From an uncultured Dokdonia sp. (GTDB lineage Bacteria > Bacteroidota > Bacteroidia > Flavobacteriales > Flavobacteriaceae): a stretch of DNA of 39,338 nucleotides. The notes beneath the pieces were generated by a model. It worked only from the letters and a program-made list of their open reading frames with translations. It had not been told where the DNA came from and made no database searches. Of this stretch, positions 1-8,626 are shown in pieces. The translations under genes were made by a program, and so were the position numbers. Every line of letters starts with the position of its first letter. The first letter of the stretch is position 1. The stretch is taken from contig CANNDF010000011.1 of assembly GCA_947503305.1 (NCBI GenBank), positions 1-39,338 on the forward strand. Direction: 5' to 3'.

Positions 1-1913
1 TTAACAATACCATTGGTATACGCTACAGGATCTGCAATAGGATTACCTGCCTGATCAAAATATGAAAAGGTCTCATTTATAAAATCTCCAGATATCAATT
101 GCTCTGCCTGAGTTAAGTTAAAAATGGCAAAACCATCAGTATCAATATCACATTGCGTTAATAAGGGTAATGGATCTAATATAACAGGTAATGGACCTAC
201 CACAAGATCTATAGGTAGAACTGTAAAGCAATCTGTAAATACATTATTTTCTAATCGTGCAAAAATCTGTTGCGCATTTGCCGTTGTATTAGTAATTACA
301 TTAGGTAATGGACTTAAGTTTAATAGTGCATCATTAGCATCTATATGATAAGTCAGTATAAATTGAGTTGGGTCTTGAGCTCCTAAAATCGTTGGATTCA
401 GTGATAATAAATCAAATTGAACAAATCCATTGGTATCATCTCCATCCAGATCATTATCACAAATAATAAATGGCCCTGGATCAATAGGCACCGGACGTGC
501 GTTAACGATCAACATAAAAGAAGTGGTTTCAAAACACGCATCGTCAAAAACACTTTCGGCTCGGATAAATATCTCATCTGTTGGAGAGTTATAGGCCGTA
601 ATATCAAAAGTGTCTGCAAGTGATCCCATATCGGTATCTGCCTCTCCTTGTGATAAATGGAACGTAACAAAAACTTCAAGAGGGCTTTGCCCATTGAGAA
701 TGGTAGGTATGAGTGCCTGGAGGTTAAAAAGCTCCGAGCCATCATTGGAAGCATCATCACATACGATTTGATCTATAGGAGCTGTGGCTGTAGCTATCGC
801 AAATTCCACAATTACTGTATCACTACCTATACATCCTGCTCCTGTATCAACAAGCACCTGATATTCACCAGTCACAGTTACATCTAATATCCCATTGGTT
901 TCTCCTACAATATCCTCAAACATTCCGGTCATTGTATTAAATACCTGCCATTGAAAGGATGCTCCACCTCCAAGTCCATCTGTGGCATCTAATGTTATAA
1001 TATCACCATCACATGCATTATTATCACCGGCAATGGTTAAGTCTTCACCTAGATCAACACCTATATTAAAACTTCCTCCTTCTAAAAAAACTGCAATATC
1101 AAAAGCTGAATCCCCTTGATCTGCTACAACTAACTTAATAGAATATGTAGTACCTGCTACTACAGGTGATTGCGCATTTAATATAACTGTTTGTCCGTTA
1201 AAGTTTGTGAGTGCCGCATTAGGGTTGACATCATTAGGACCTCCTACAAGTAAATTATAATTTCCAAAAAATTCTGGATTAACATCATTACATGGATTTG
1301 GGTCATTAGGTAAATCTCGGACCGTTAATGGTGTAATAGGATCTCCTGTTGTAGGTACTATTGCAAGGTTACTGGAAACCCCAGTTGTCAAGTTGGTTAG
1401 GATAAAAGCAAATGAATCACCAAATGTGCACTCAAAATTATTGTCATATTCTTCAGACATAAAAATGAAATTGAAATCAATTTCATTGATATTAGGAGTA
1501 AAATCAAATTGGATAAAAGAGGCATTATTAGTTCCCGCAGGAATATTAGGTTGCGCTTCAAGATCTGTATCTCCCGGCCAAACACCTGTAGTTCCATTAC
1601 TTTGTGTTGTTGTATTAGGACCAGGGGCCTGATTAATAGCTCCCGATGAGAGTATCACACCCGTTTCAAATGGAAAGTCCGTCCCATTTGCATCAAAAGA
1701 CCCAATACCATTTGGTTCTCCAGCGCTAAAATCTATTCCCGTAGATTTTTGCACATTATCGATCATAGCACATGTATTTGAACCTCCAATTAATACATCA
1801 GTAACGAGAGTTTCAACATCTGCTACAGTCGTAAAGCTATTATCTACGGTAATTTGTGCATTAAGAAATAGGGGCGTACATATAGTAAAAACTATTAGTG
1901 ATAATTTCTTCAT
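1..1913 (-). CDS. Large secreted repeat protein with choice-of-anchor L domain, partial (3' end beyond left edge)
   Basis: About 637 codons are open on the minus strand from ATG at 1913 to the window edge with no stop. The product starts with a typical signal peptide (MKKLSLIVFTICTPLFLNAQ). Residues about 21-285 look like the choice-of-anchor L domain (ETGVILSSG, FIFMSEEYDN and FGDSFAFIL motifs). Then comes a region with VTGEYQVLVD-type sequence, followed by repeated modules of about 90-100 residues (CDDASNDGSELFNL, CDNDLDGDDTNGFVQFDLL, CDIDTDGFAIFNL) each leading into a YH or FHLS strand and a 'IFARLEN'-like strand. In Flavobacteriaceae this architecture normally ends in a T9SS type B or gliding-associated sorting domain; that end is not visible, so surface export by T9SS is inferred. 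No clear promoter was found upstream. Confidence 0.85.
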   Translation of the reverse strand, partial: MKKLSLIVFTICTPLFLNAQITVDNSFTTVADVETLVTDVLIGGSNTCAMIDNVQKSTGIDFSAGEPNGIGSFDANGTDFPFETGVILSSGAINQAPGPNTTTQSNGTTGVWPGDTDLEAQPNIPAGTNNASFIQFDFTPNINEIDFNFIFMSEEYDNNFECTFGDSFAFILTNLTTGVSSNLAIVPTTGDPITPLTVRDLPNDPNPCNDVNPEFFGNYNLLVGGPNDVNPNAALTNFNGQTVILNAQSPVVAGTTYSIKLVVADQGDSAFDIAVFLEGGSFNIGVDLGEDLTIAGDNNACDGDIITLDATDGLGGGASFQWQVFNTMTGMFEDIVGETNGILDVTVTGEYQVLVDTGAGCIGSDTVIVEFAIATATAPIDQIVCDDASNDGSELFNLQALIPTILNGQSPLEVFVTFHLSQGEADTDMGSLADTFDITAYNSPTDEIFIRAESVFDDACFETTSFMLIVNARPVPIDPGPFIICDNDLDGDDTNGFVQFDLLSLNPTILGAQDPTQFILTYHIDANDALLNLSPLPNVITNTTANAQQIFARLENNVFTDCFTVLPIDLVVGPLPVILDPLPLLTQCDIDTDGFAIFNLTQAEQLISGDFINETFSYFDQAGNPIADPVAYTNGIV

Positions 1914-2013
1914 AGGATTTAAAATTCTTAAAAGCTGTTAATTTACAACTTATATTACACTTTTAAAGTAGTTTGATAATTACTGTGATATAATTATTTA
2001 ACAACTAAAAAAG

Positions 2014-2051
2014 ACATATAGACTATTCAATGCATTGAATAGTCTATATGT
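2014..2051. repeat. 38-bp perfect palindrome, possible second terminator of the tRNA operon
   Basis: Nineteen bases on each side of 2032/2033 pair perfectly without a loop (outer part ACATATAGAC, centre CAATGCATTG). Read on the minus strand it is followed by CTTTTTTAG, so it can work as an intrinsic terminator behind the tRNA operon. The perfect loop-free symmetry would also suit a protein-binding site upstream of the repeat-protein gene starting at 1913. Confidence 0.7.
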
Positions 2052-2096
2052 ATAACAATTGAACCTATAAAAAACCTACCAGAGAAAAGTAATAGA

Positions 2097-2130
2097 AACA
2101 AAAAATCCTTATCAATATTGATAAGGATTT
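2097..2130 (-). terminator. Intrinsic terminator of the tRNA operon
   Basis: A 28-bp perfect palindrome (2103-2130, AAATCCTTATCAAT and its complement) lies 3 bases past the end of tRNA-Arg. On the minus strand the hairpin runs into GGATTTTTTG, a run of six T. Confidence 0.75.
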
Positions 2131-2133
2131 ATG

Positions 2134-2207
2134 TGATCGCAGCAGGATTCGAACCTGCGACCGTCTGCTTAGAAGGCAGATGCTCTATCCAGCTGAGCTA
2201 TGCGACC
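2134..2207 (-). tRNA. tRNA-Arg (anticodon TCT)
   Basis: The 74-nt cloverleaf has acceptor stem GGTCGCA/TGCGATC with discriminator A, D arm AGCTCAGCTGGATAGAGC, anticodon stem-loop TCTGC-CTTCTAA-GCAGA and T arm GCAGGTTCGAATCCTGC. No CCA is encoded. It is last in a Ser-Pro-Arg operon. Confidence 0.97.
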
Positions 2208-2235
2208 TGACTATCTTACATAGCGGTCTATTATG

Positions 2236-2310
2236 TCGGGGTGGCAGGATTCGAACCTGCGACCTCCGCGTCCCAAACGCGGCGCGATAACCGGGCTACG
2301 CTACACCCCG
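2236..2310 (-). tRNA. tRNA-Pro (anticodon TGG)
   Basis: The cloverleaf has acceptor CGGGGTG/CACCCCG with discriminator A, anticodon stem CCGCG-TTTGGGA-CGCGG and T arm GCAGGTTCGAATCCTGC. The CCA end is not encoded. It lies between tRNA-Ser and tRNA-Arg on the same strand. Confidence 0.97.
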
Positions 2311-2325
2311 AATGGTGTAAAAAAG

Positions 2326-2409
2326 CGGAGAGACGGGGACTCGAACCCCGGCGACAGTTACCCGTCGACAGATTAGCAATCTGCTCCATTACCACTCTGG
2401 CACCTCTCC
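2326..2409 (-). tRNA. tRNA-Ser (anticodon GCT)
   Basis: An 84-nt tRNA with the long variable arm typical of serine tRNAs. Acceptor is GGAGAGG/TCTCTCC (last pair G-U) with discriminator G; anticodon loop TTGCTAA gives GCT; T arm is CGGGGTTCGAGTCCCCG. It is the promoter-proximal tRNA of the operon. Confidence 0.96.
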
Positions 2410-2449
2410 TATTCTATTTATTAAAGAACTTGCTTTTCTAAAGCGGATG

Positions 2450-2480
2450 CAAATGTACATTATCATCTTTTAGAAAACAA
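2450..2480 (-). promoter_or_regulatory. Bacteroidota-type promoter of the tRNA operon
   Basis: On the minus strand TTG (2480-2478) is followed after 20 bases by TACATTTG (2457-2450), matching the -33 TTTG / -7 TAnnTTTG pattern. Transcription would start about 35 bases before tRNA-Ser. Confidence 0.65.
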
Positions 2481-2653
2481 GATTTTATAAACGATAAATA
2501 CGCTCTTTCTTAAATTATTTTTCAAACTACTGTCATTAATCTAATTACTGCTTATTTTTTAATTAAAAAAAAATAAAGATTTCTGTAACCGCTTCTTTAT
2601 AATAGCCGTCATACGAGCAAATAATAACATAAAATCAATTAAAAAACATCATT

Positions 2654-2992
2654 ATGGGAGGAGAAGTATTAATTTTTATCTGTATTTGGCTTGTGATCTT
2701 TGGAATTGCATACCTACATTATTCAACTAGAAATAAAGAACGTTTAGCATTAATCGAAAAAGGAATGGATGCTGGAATTTTTAAAGAAAATAAAGTAGCG
2801 CCTCCTGTATGGAAAGTCTTTGTTCTTAACCTAGCTTTATTACTTATGGGTATTGGTATTGGAATTCTAATAGGCCTTGCTATAGAAAGTACTGCTGGAT
2901 ATCACGATGCATTATATCCTGGAGTAATCTTCTTAATGGCAGGTACTGGCTTACTTAGCGGATTCTTTATGACGAAAAAGTTTGTGAAATAA
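2654..2992 (+). CDS. Small membrane protein, DUF6249-like
   Basis: 112 residues with three predicted membrane segments (about 5-23, 54-77 and 88-106). A conserved-looking stretch RNKERLALIEKGMD follows the first segment. The N-terminal helix plus 'ERxALIEKGMD' resembles DUF6249 proteins, which in Bacteroidota often sit beside sigma-factor genes; no sigma factor is seen here. Function is unknown. An intrinsic terminator follows directly. The family name is from memory of the motif. Confidence 0.7.
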   Translation: MGGEVLIFICIWLVIFGIAYLHYSTRNKERLALIEKGMDAGIFKENKVAPPVWKVFVLNLALLLMGIGIGILIGLAIESTAGYHDALYPGVIFLMAGTGLLSGFFMTKKFVK

Positions 2993-3010
2993 TTATACAC
3001 TTTTCTTCAT

Positions 3011-3052
3011 ATATAAAGAGCGAGAATTTTCATTTTCGCTCTTTATATTTTT
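3011..3052 (+). terminator. Intrinsic terminator after the DUF6249-like gene
   Basis: A 13-bp stem (3011-3023 with 3036-3048, core AAAGAGCGA/TCGCTCTTT) and 12-nt loop are followed by TTTT. The TfoX-like gene starts only 14 bases later, so that gene either uses read-through or has a promoter overlapping this element. Confidence 0.75.
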
Positions 3053-3065
3053 ATACATTTATGAT

Positions 3066-3416
3066 ATGGCTTTTGATATCTATTTTACAGATCGTATCCG
3101 TCAGATACTTAATGCATCTCATGTAGTGTATGAAGAAAAGAAAATGATGGGTGGGCTTATATTTATGGTCAATGGTAAAATGTGTATTGGAGCAGATCAG
3201 GATAAAGAAACTGGCGAGGATAGGCTTATGGCACGTATAGGAAAGGAATTCTATCAACATGCACTTCAAGAAGCTGGTGCTCGTCAAATGGACTTTACCG
3301 GACGCATCATGAGAGGTTTTGTTTTTATTTACCCAGATGGTACAGATTCTGATGTAAATCTTTCTTTCTGGATTAAAAAAGCGCTTTCATACAACAAATT
3401 AATACTCAACAATTAA
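3066..3416 (+). CDS. TfoX/Sxy family protein (N-terminal domain only)
   Basis: 116 residues matching the TfoX N-terminal domain end to end: KKMMGGLIFMVNGKMCIG near residue 26, LMARIG near 55 and ARQMDFTGRIMRGFVFI near 75. TfoX/Sxy proteins promote competence gene expression in gammaproteobacteria, but single-domain versions are widespread and their role is unknown. There is no C-terminal TfoX domain and no competence gene nearby. It converges on the HAD gene with 5 bases between the stop codons and no terminator. Confidence 0.9.
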   Translation: MAFDIYFTDRIRQILNASHVVYEEKKMMGGLIFMVNGKMCIGADQDKETGEDRLMARIGKEFYQHALQEAGARQMDFTGRIMRGFVFIYPDGTDSDVNLSFWIKKALSYNKLILNN

Positions 3417-3421
3417 TTTTG

Positions 3422-4105
3422 TTATATATAATCAACCAACTCTTGTGCTGTTTTTAATTGCTTAAAATTAGGGTGAACCACCTCTTCTGTTACTTGCTCA
3501 TGAATCCAAGTTGTATGGAAAGGAATGTGAAATGCATACGCACCTATTTCTAATACTGGGAGGATATCTGATTTTAATGAGTTCCCTACCATTAAAAAGG
3601 AAGAAGGGTCTATATCTAGGTGTTTTACTAATTTCTTATAGTTTGCAGGTTGTTTATCAGACATTACTTCTATATGATGAAAATAGTCAGCCAGACCTGA
3701 TTTTTCTAATTTCCGCTCTTGATCTAAAAGATCTCCTTTAGTGGCCATGACGAGTTTATGCTTTCGCGAAAGCGTATACAACACCTCTTCAATTCCATTT
3801 ATAAGTTGAACTGGTGCTTCTAACATCTCCTTCCCCATTGCTATTAATTTATTGATAATTGCAATAGGTAAATGACCTTCTGTAATTTCAATTGCAGCTT
3901 CTATAAGAGATAAAGTAAATGGTTTTATACCATACCCATACATCGGTAAATTGCGCATTTCCATTTCAAATAATCGTTTTTGACACTCCTCAAATGAAAT
4001 ATACTCATTTAACAATGTACAAAACTGATCTTCTGCATCTCTAAAAAATGTTTCATTGACCCATAATGTGTCATCTGCATCGAATGCAATTGTATTTATT
4101 TGCAT
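3422..4105 (-). CDS. HAD-superfamily hydrolase (phosphatase-like)
   Basis: 227 residues with all four HAD motifs: FDADDTLW at 8-15 (nucleophile D9, acid D11), MATKG around T122, K151 as the conserved lysine, and VGNSLKSD at 173-180. The helical insert between motifs I and II indicates a type I cap. Substrate cannot be told; the family includes sugar-phosphate and nucleotide phosphatases such as YjjG. A copy of GCTTTCGCGAAAGC at 3760-3773 is read as T-L-S-R-K-H (residues 111-116), in the variable part before motif II. Confidence 0.9.
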   Translation of the reverse strand: MQINTIAFDADDTLWVNETFFRDAEDQFCTLLNEYISFEECQKRLFEMEMRNLPMYGYGIKPFTLSLIEAAIEITEGHLPIAIINKLIAMGKEMLEAPVQLINGIEEVLYTLSRKHKLVMATKGDLLDQERKLEKSGLADYFHHIEVMSDKQPANYKKLVKHLDIDPSSFLMVGNSLKSDILPVLEIGAYAFHIPFHTTWIHEQVTEEVVHPNFKQLKTAQELVDYI

Positions 4106-4145
4106 ATACTATGGTATTATAGCTAAATTTTGTTACTTTGAAGCA

Positions 4146-4159
4146 ACCTTTATAAAGGT
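4146..4159. repeat. 14-bp palindrome between divergent genes
   Basis: ACCTTTATAAAGGT lies between the HAD gene (minus) and the T9SS propeller gene (plus). It could be an operator for either gene. It is short and A+T-rich, so chance is possible. Confidence 0.3.
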
Positions 4160-4235
4160 AAAAAGACTACAATATAAAGTTCCTATTTTCTATAGCGAGC
4201 AATTTAATTAATTTGTCAATGTAATACATACTCTT

Positions 4236-6806
4236 ATGTCATTAAAAACTAAAATCCTACTTTTTGTTTTTTCCGTTGCTGTATTGGGATTAACCATCAT
4301 TTCATTTTTAATCCCATCTACTGAAGAAAAAACATCAGAACTTCAAAAGAAATCCGATCGCCCATTATATCCTAATGAATGGATGTATAACCAACGAGCA
4401 TATCCAGATAATTATATTAATAAGGATGCTATAAGGAATGCTACAATACAATCTAGAGCTATTAAAGCAAGTCGAGACTCAAATTTAAATGAAGACTGGA
4501 GTCTTGTAGGGCCTTTAAATACGGGCGGAAGAGTTACTGACATTGCCATATCACCTGATAATAATGACCATTTTTATATTACGACTGCTGTAGGTGGGGT
4601 TTTCCGTACTACAGATAAAGGTGAAAACTGGGAAGCGGTTTTTGATGATATTGGAGTGCCATCTATTGGAAATATAGCAATAGCACCTTCTGATGCACAA
4701 CGTATTTATGTAGGTACCGGAGAAGCAAATGGAAGCGCTACATCTGGAGCTTTTCTAGGCGATGGTATTTATAGATCTGATGATGGGGGGGATTCATGGA
4801 CAAACAAAGGACTTCAAAACAGTAATCATATAGGACGTATTATTGTAGATCCAGCAAATCCTGATCGTGTTTTTGTTGCAGCTACAGGGATATTATATGG
4901 GTATAATGATGAACGTGGTATCTATCGTTCTACAAATGGTGGGGATGCATGGGAAAATGTACTTTTTGTTACTGACTCTACAGCTGCAATTGATATTATC
5001 ATGAATCCACTAGATACAGACATTCTGTATGCTGCGATGTGGGAACGTACTCGAAAGCCATATCAAAGAGATTATGGTGGAGTTACTTCTGGTATTCATA
5101 AATCTACAGATGGTGGAGATACTTGGGAACTTTTAGGCCCAGCCCATGGACTGCCTGCACCCGATGAACAAACGGGAAGAATCGGACTCGCCATCTCAGC
5201 ATCCAACCCAGATATTTTGTATGCACGCTATACGACCAATCAAGTCACCAATCAGTTTGATGGTTTGTATCGATCGCTAGACCAAGGAAATACATGGGAA
5301 TTATATGCCTTTAATGAACTTCTTGGTGTTGATGCCAATTTTGGCTGGTACTTTGGAAATGTCCGCGTAGATCCTGAAAATCCTGGAGAAGTCTATGTAC
5401 TAGGACAGCAGTTTCAGTTTTTTAATGAATCTTTTGGCGGATGGGATATCAACTCTGATATGCACGTAGATCATCATGCTTTAGAATTTTCAACATCTGA
5501 TAGTGATTTTATGCTTTCTGGTAATGATGGTGGCGTATATCTTTCGGAAAATGGCGGAGATAGTTGGGAAAAATTTACCAATTTACCAATTACCCAGTTT
5601 TATAACATTGAGGTAGACTTTACAGAACCTATAAATCTCTTTGGAGGAACACAAGATAATAATACCATACGTACATCTTCTACAACAGGAGATCAGTGGT
5701 TTGCTGTGTGGGGTGGTGATGGATTTCATGTAAATGTAGATCCTAGTGATAATAGTTTTGTATATGCAGAATCACAGTTTGGAAATTTAGCGCGATCTAC
5801 TGATGGTGGTTTTAGTTTTATTGGAGCACTTAATGGTATAAACCCTTCTGACAGGACTAATTGGAATACCCCCGTAATCCTCTCCCCTTTTAATCCTGAA
5901 GTGGTTTATTACGGTAGTAATAAATTATATCAATCTACCAATAGAGCTGTAAATTGGTCAGCAATTAGTGAAGATCTTACTGATGGTTTACATCCTAGTG
6001 GTTCTCTAAGTTTTGGAACACTGACTGCTATTGCAGCCTCATATTCTAATCTTACAACTATTTATACAGGAAGTGACGATGGAAATGTATCTGTCACCTT
6101 TGATGGAGGTACTACCTGGGAGAATATAAGTGAAGGGCTTCCTGATCGTTATATTACTTCATTGGCAATAAGCCCAACAGATGATCAAACGCTTTATGTG
6201 ACATTATCAGGGTTTAGTAATTTAGATTATACTCCCCATGTCTTTAAAACAACTGACGGGGGTCAAACTTGGAATGATATTTCAGGAAGTTTACCAAGCA
6301 TCCCTGCAAATGATATTATACTTGTGGATGTATCAGGACAAGAAGCTTTATTGCTAGCTACAGATATGAATGTATGGTACTCACAAGATGATGGTACTAA
6401 CTGGGATATACTGGGTAATGACCTTCCTTTTACAATTATACGGGATCTTAAATATCATGAACCAACTGGTTTATTATATGCGGGTACTTTTGGGCGGTCT
6501 ATTCATCAATATGACCTTAGTTCACTTGTCTTGTCCGTTGAAGAAAATAGTATTGCAAGTTCTGAATTTAGTATTTTTCCTAATCCCGTTTCGAATACTT
6601 TTACCTTAGACCATAATATTCAAGGTATCGGTTCGATAGTGATTTATGATACTTCTGGAAGAGAAGTCAGTATCCTTTATAAAGGTGAATTAACTAAGAC
6701 ACAAAACACTGCTTTCGAAAGAGGAAATCTTGCTTCTGGCATCTATATCATTAAAGTTACATCATCAAATACAACTTCTGTAAGTAAAAAACTAATTGTG
6801 CAGTAA
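4236..6806 (+). CDS. Secreted VPS10/BNR-type beta-propeller protein with T9SS type A sorting domain
   Basis: 856 residues. A hydrophobic segment at 6-26 acts as signal or anchor. Residues about 90-750 hold many sialidase/VPS10-type repeats of the kind 'Y+S+DGGDSWE' (for example GIYRSDDGGDSW, GIYRSTNGGDAW, GIHKSTDGGDTW, VFKTTDGGQTW), each with a preceding 'D-P-x-x-P-D' loop, giving one or two large propellers. Residues about 775-856 are a T9SS type A sorting domain (SIFPNPVSNTF, IYDTSGREV, LASGIYIIKV, KKLIVQ). The protein should be exported across the outer membrane and cleaved or anchored. The classical sialidase arginine triad was not identified, so enzymatic activity is not claimed; binding or degradation of glycans or proteins is possible. 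It is monocistronic, with a strong terminator after it. Confidence 0.92.
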   Translation: MSLKTKILLFVFSVAVLGLTIISFLIPSTEEKTSELQKKSDRPLYPNEWMYNQRAYPDNYINKDAIRNATIQSRAIKASRDSNLNEDWSLVGPLNTGGRVTDIAISPDNNDHFYITTAVGGVFRTTDKGENWEAVFDDIGVPSIGNIAIAPSDAQRIYVGTGEANGSATSGAFLGDGIYRSDDGGDSWTNKGLQNSNHIGRIIVDPANPDRVFVAATGILYGYNDERGIYRSTNGGDAWENVLFVTDSTAAIDIIMNPLDTDILYAAMWERTRKPYQRDYGGVTSGIHKSTDGGDTWELLGPAHGLPAPDEQTGRIGLAISASNPDILYARYTTNQVTNQFDGLYRSLDQGNTWELYAFNELLGVDANFGWYFGNVRVDPENPGEVYVLGQQFQFFNESFGGWDINSDMHVDHHALEFSTSDSDFMLSGNDGGVYLSENGGDSWEKFTNLPITQFYNIEVDFTEPINLFGGTQDNNTIRTSSTTGDQWFAVWGGDGFHVNVDPSDNSFVYAESQFGNLARSTDGGFSFIGALNGINPSDRTNWNTPVILSPFNPEVVYYGSNKLYQSTNRAVNWSAISEDLTDGLHPSGSLSFGTLTAIAASYSNLTTIYTGSDDGNVSVTFDGGTTWENISEGLPDRYITSLAISPTDDQTLYVTLSGFSNLDYTPHVFKTTDGGQTWNDISGSLPSIPANDIILVDVSGQEALLLATDMNVWYSQDDGTNWDILGNDLPFTIIRDLKYHEPTGLLYAGTFGRSIHQYDLSSLVLSVEENSIASSEFSIFPNPVSNTFTLDHNIQGIGSIVIYDTSGREVSILYKGELTKTQNTAFERGNLASGIYIIKVTSSNTTSVSKKLIVQ

Positions 6807-6821
6807 CGTACTATTGATCTC

Positions 6822-6867
6822 ATATAAAAAGCCCAAAATCAATTATCAGATTTTGGGCTTTTTATAT
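6822..6867. terminator. Bidirectional intrinsic terminator
   Basis: A 19-bp perfect stem (6822-6840 with 6849-6867, core AAAAAGCCCAAAATC) with an 8-nt loop and A and T runs on either side serves the convergent propeller gene and ettA. Confidence 0.9.
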
Positions 6868-6883
6868 AAATGCTTTTTGATGC

Positions 6884-8575
6884 TTAACGGACTAGCTTTT
6901 TATACTTTATACGTTTAGGCATTATATCACCGCCAAGGCGTTTCTTTTTATTTTCTTCGTAATCTGAAAAACTTCCTTCAAAAAAGTATACTTGACTATC
7001 TCCTTCAAAAGCTAGAATATGCGTGCAAATACGATCTAAAAACCAGCGGTCATGACTAATGACTACAGCACAGCCTGCAAAATTCTCTAAGCCTTCTTCT
7101 AATGCTCTTAATGTATTGACATCAAGATCGTTAGTGGGCTCATCCAAAAGTAAAACATTACCTTCTTCTTTTAAGGTCATTGCAAGATGTAGACGATTAC
7201 GTTCACCTCCAGAGAGTGTAGCTACTTTTTTATTTTGTTCGCTTCCGCTAAAATTAAACCGACTTAAATAGGCTCTGGAATTTACTTCACGACCTCCCAT
7301 TAACACTAAATCTTGCTCATCACTAAAATTTTGCCAAATAGTTTTATCAGGATCAATATTACTATGGCTCTGATCTACATATGCAATTTTAGCAGTATCC
7401 CCTACGGTAAAAGAACCTTTATCTGAAGTTTCTTCTCCCATAATCATTTTGAAAATGGTCGTTTTACCAGCACCATTGGGTCCAATAATACCAACAATAC
7501 CTGCTTGTGGTAAATTAAAATTGAGATCTTCATATAATAGCTTGTCTCCAAAAGCTTTACTTACTCCTGTAGCTTCAATAACATTGGTTCCTAAGCGGGG
7601 GCCATTGGGGATATATATCTCAAGCTTTTCATCTACCTGCTTCTGATCTTGGCTCATCAATTTATCATAGTTTTTCAAACGTGCTTTTTGCTTAGTTTGC
7701 CTTCCCTTAGCGCCTTGACGTACCCAATCTAACTCTCGTTCTAACGTTTTTTGGCGTTTAGAAGCTGTCTTGCTTTCTTGTGCCATACGCTTGGATTTTT
7801 GATCCAACCACGAAGAATAATTCCCTTTCCATGGAATACCCTCTCCTCTATCAAGTTCTAAAATCCAACCAGCGACATTATCTAAAAAATAACGATCGTG
7901 CGTTACAGCAATCACCGTTCCTTTATACTGTGCTAAATGATGTTCTAACCAATGTACAGACTCTGCATCTAAGTGGTTGGTAGGTTCATCTAGTAACAAA
8001 ACATCAGGTTCTTGCAATAGTAATCTACATAAGGCGACACGACGTTTTTCACCACCAGATAGCACTCCTATTTTTTGATCACTAGGAGGAGTACGCAATG
8101 CATCCATTGCGATTTCTAATTTGGTATCCAATTCCCAAGCTCCACGGGCATCAATCTCATCTTGTAATACTGCCTGACGAGCCATAAGTTTTTCCATCTT
8201 ATCGGCATCGCTATATACTTCTTCCAATCCAAATTGATCATTAATACTATTGTACTCATCAAGAATCGCTACAGTTTCTGCCGCTCCTTCTTTAACAACC
8301 TCCAATACAGTTTTATCAGGATCTAATTTTGGTTCTTGCTCCAAATATCCAGTTGTAAACTCTTTATCTGAAGTTACTTCTCCTTGGAAATTGGTATCCA
8401 ACCCAGCAATAATTTTCATTAATGTAGATTTACCAGAACCATTAAGTCCTAGAATTCCAATCTTTGCTCCATAAAAAAAGCTTAGGTATATTTTTTTAAG
8501 TACTGGAGTCTGTGCACCTGGATAGGTTTTTGAAACTCCAGTCATTGAAAATATTATTTTTTTATCGTCACTCAT
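6884..8575 (-). CDS. ettA: Energy-dependent translational throttle protein EttA (ABC-F ATPase)
   Basis: 563 residues, close to the about 555 of E. coli EttA. There are two ABC domains: Walker A GLNGSGKST (43-51), signature LSGGE (172-176) and Walker B ending DEPTN (196-200) in the first; GPNGAGKTT (365-373), LSGGE (454-458) and DEPTN (478-482) in the second. The linker at about 255-315 is rich in K, R and Q (P-site tRNA interaction motif region). There is no membrane segment. EttA binds the ribosomal E site and gates the first elongation step according to the ADP/ATP ratio. It lies 51 bases downstream of pabB with its own promoter-like motif between. Confidence 0.95.
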   Translation of the reverse strand: MSDDKKIIFSMTGVSKTYPGAQTPVLKKIYLSFFYGAKIGILGLNGSGKSTLMKIIAGLDTNFQGEVTSDKEFTTGYLEQEPKLDPDKTVLEVVKEGAAETVAILDEYNSINDQFGLEEVYSDADKMEKLMARQAVLQDEIDARGAWELDTKLEIAMDALRTPPSDQKIGVLSGGEKRRVALCRLLLQEPDVLLLDEPTNHLDAESVHWLEHHLAQYKGTVIAVTHDRYFLDNVAGWILELDRGEGIPWKGNYSSWLDQKSKRMAQESKTASKRQKTLERELDWVRQGAKGRQTKQKARLKNYDKLMSQDQKQVDEKLEIYIPNGPRLGTNVIEATGVSKAFGDKLLYEDLNFNLPQAGIVGIIGPNGAGKTTIFKMIMGEETSDKGSFTVGDTAKIAYVDQSHSNIDPDKTIWQNFSDEQDLVLMGGREVNSRAYLSRFNFSGSEQNKKVATLSGGERNRLHLAMTLKEEGNVLLLDEPTNDLDVNTLRALEEGLENFAGCAVVISHDRWFLDRICTHILAFEGDSQVYFFEGSFSDYEENKKKRLGGDIMPKRIKYKKLVR

Positions 8576-8608
8576 GTGTATGTATTAATATATTTAACTA
8601 TTCAAAAA

Positions 8609-8616
8609 CAAAATTA
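8609..8616 (-). promoter_or_regulatory. Possible -7 element of the ettA promoter
   Basis: On the minus strand this reads TAATTTTG, matching TAnnTTTG, about 34 bases before the ettA start. A clear -33 TTG at the right distance is missing. Confidence 0.35.
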
Positions 8617-8626
8617 CAAAATCCAT

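Noticed and set aside
2241-2441. 66-residue reading frame over the tRNA genes (MAGFEPATSAS...)
   Set aside because: It is the well-known spurious translation of tRNA T-arm sequences; the region is tRNA-Pro and tRNA-Ser on the other strand.
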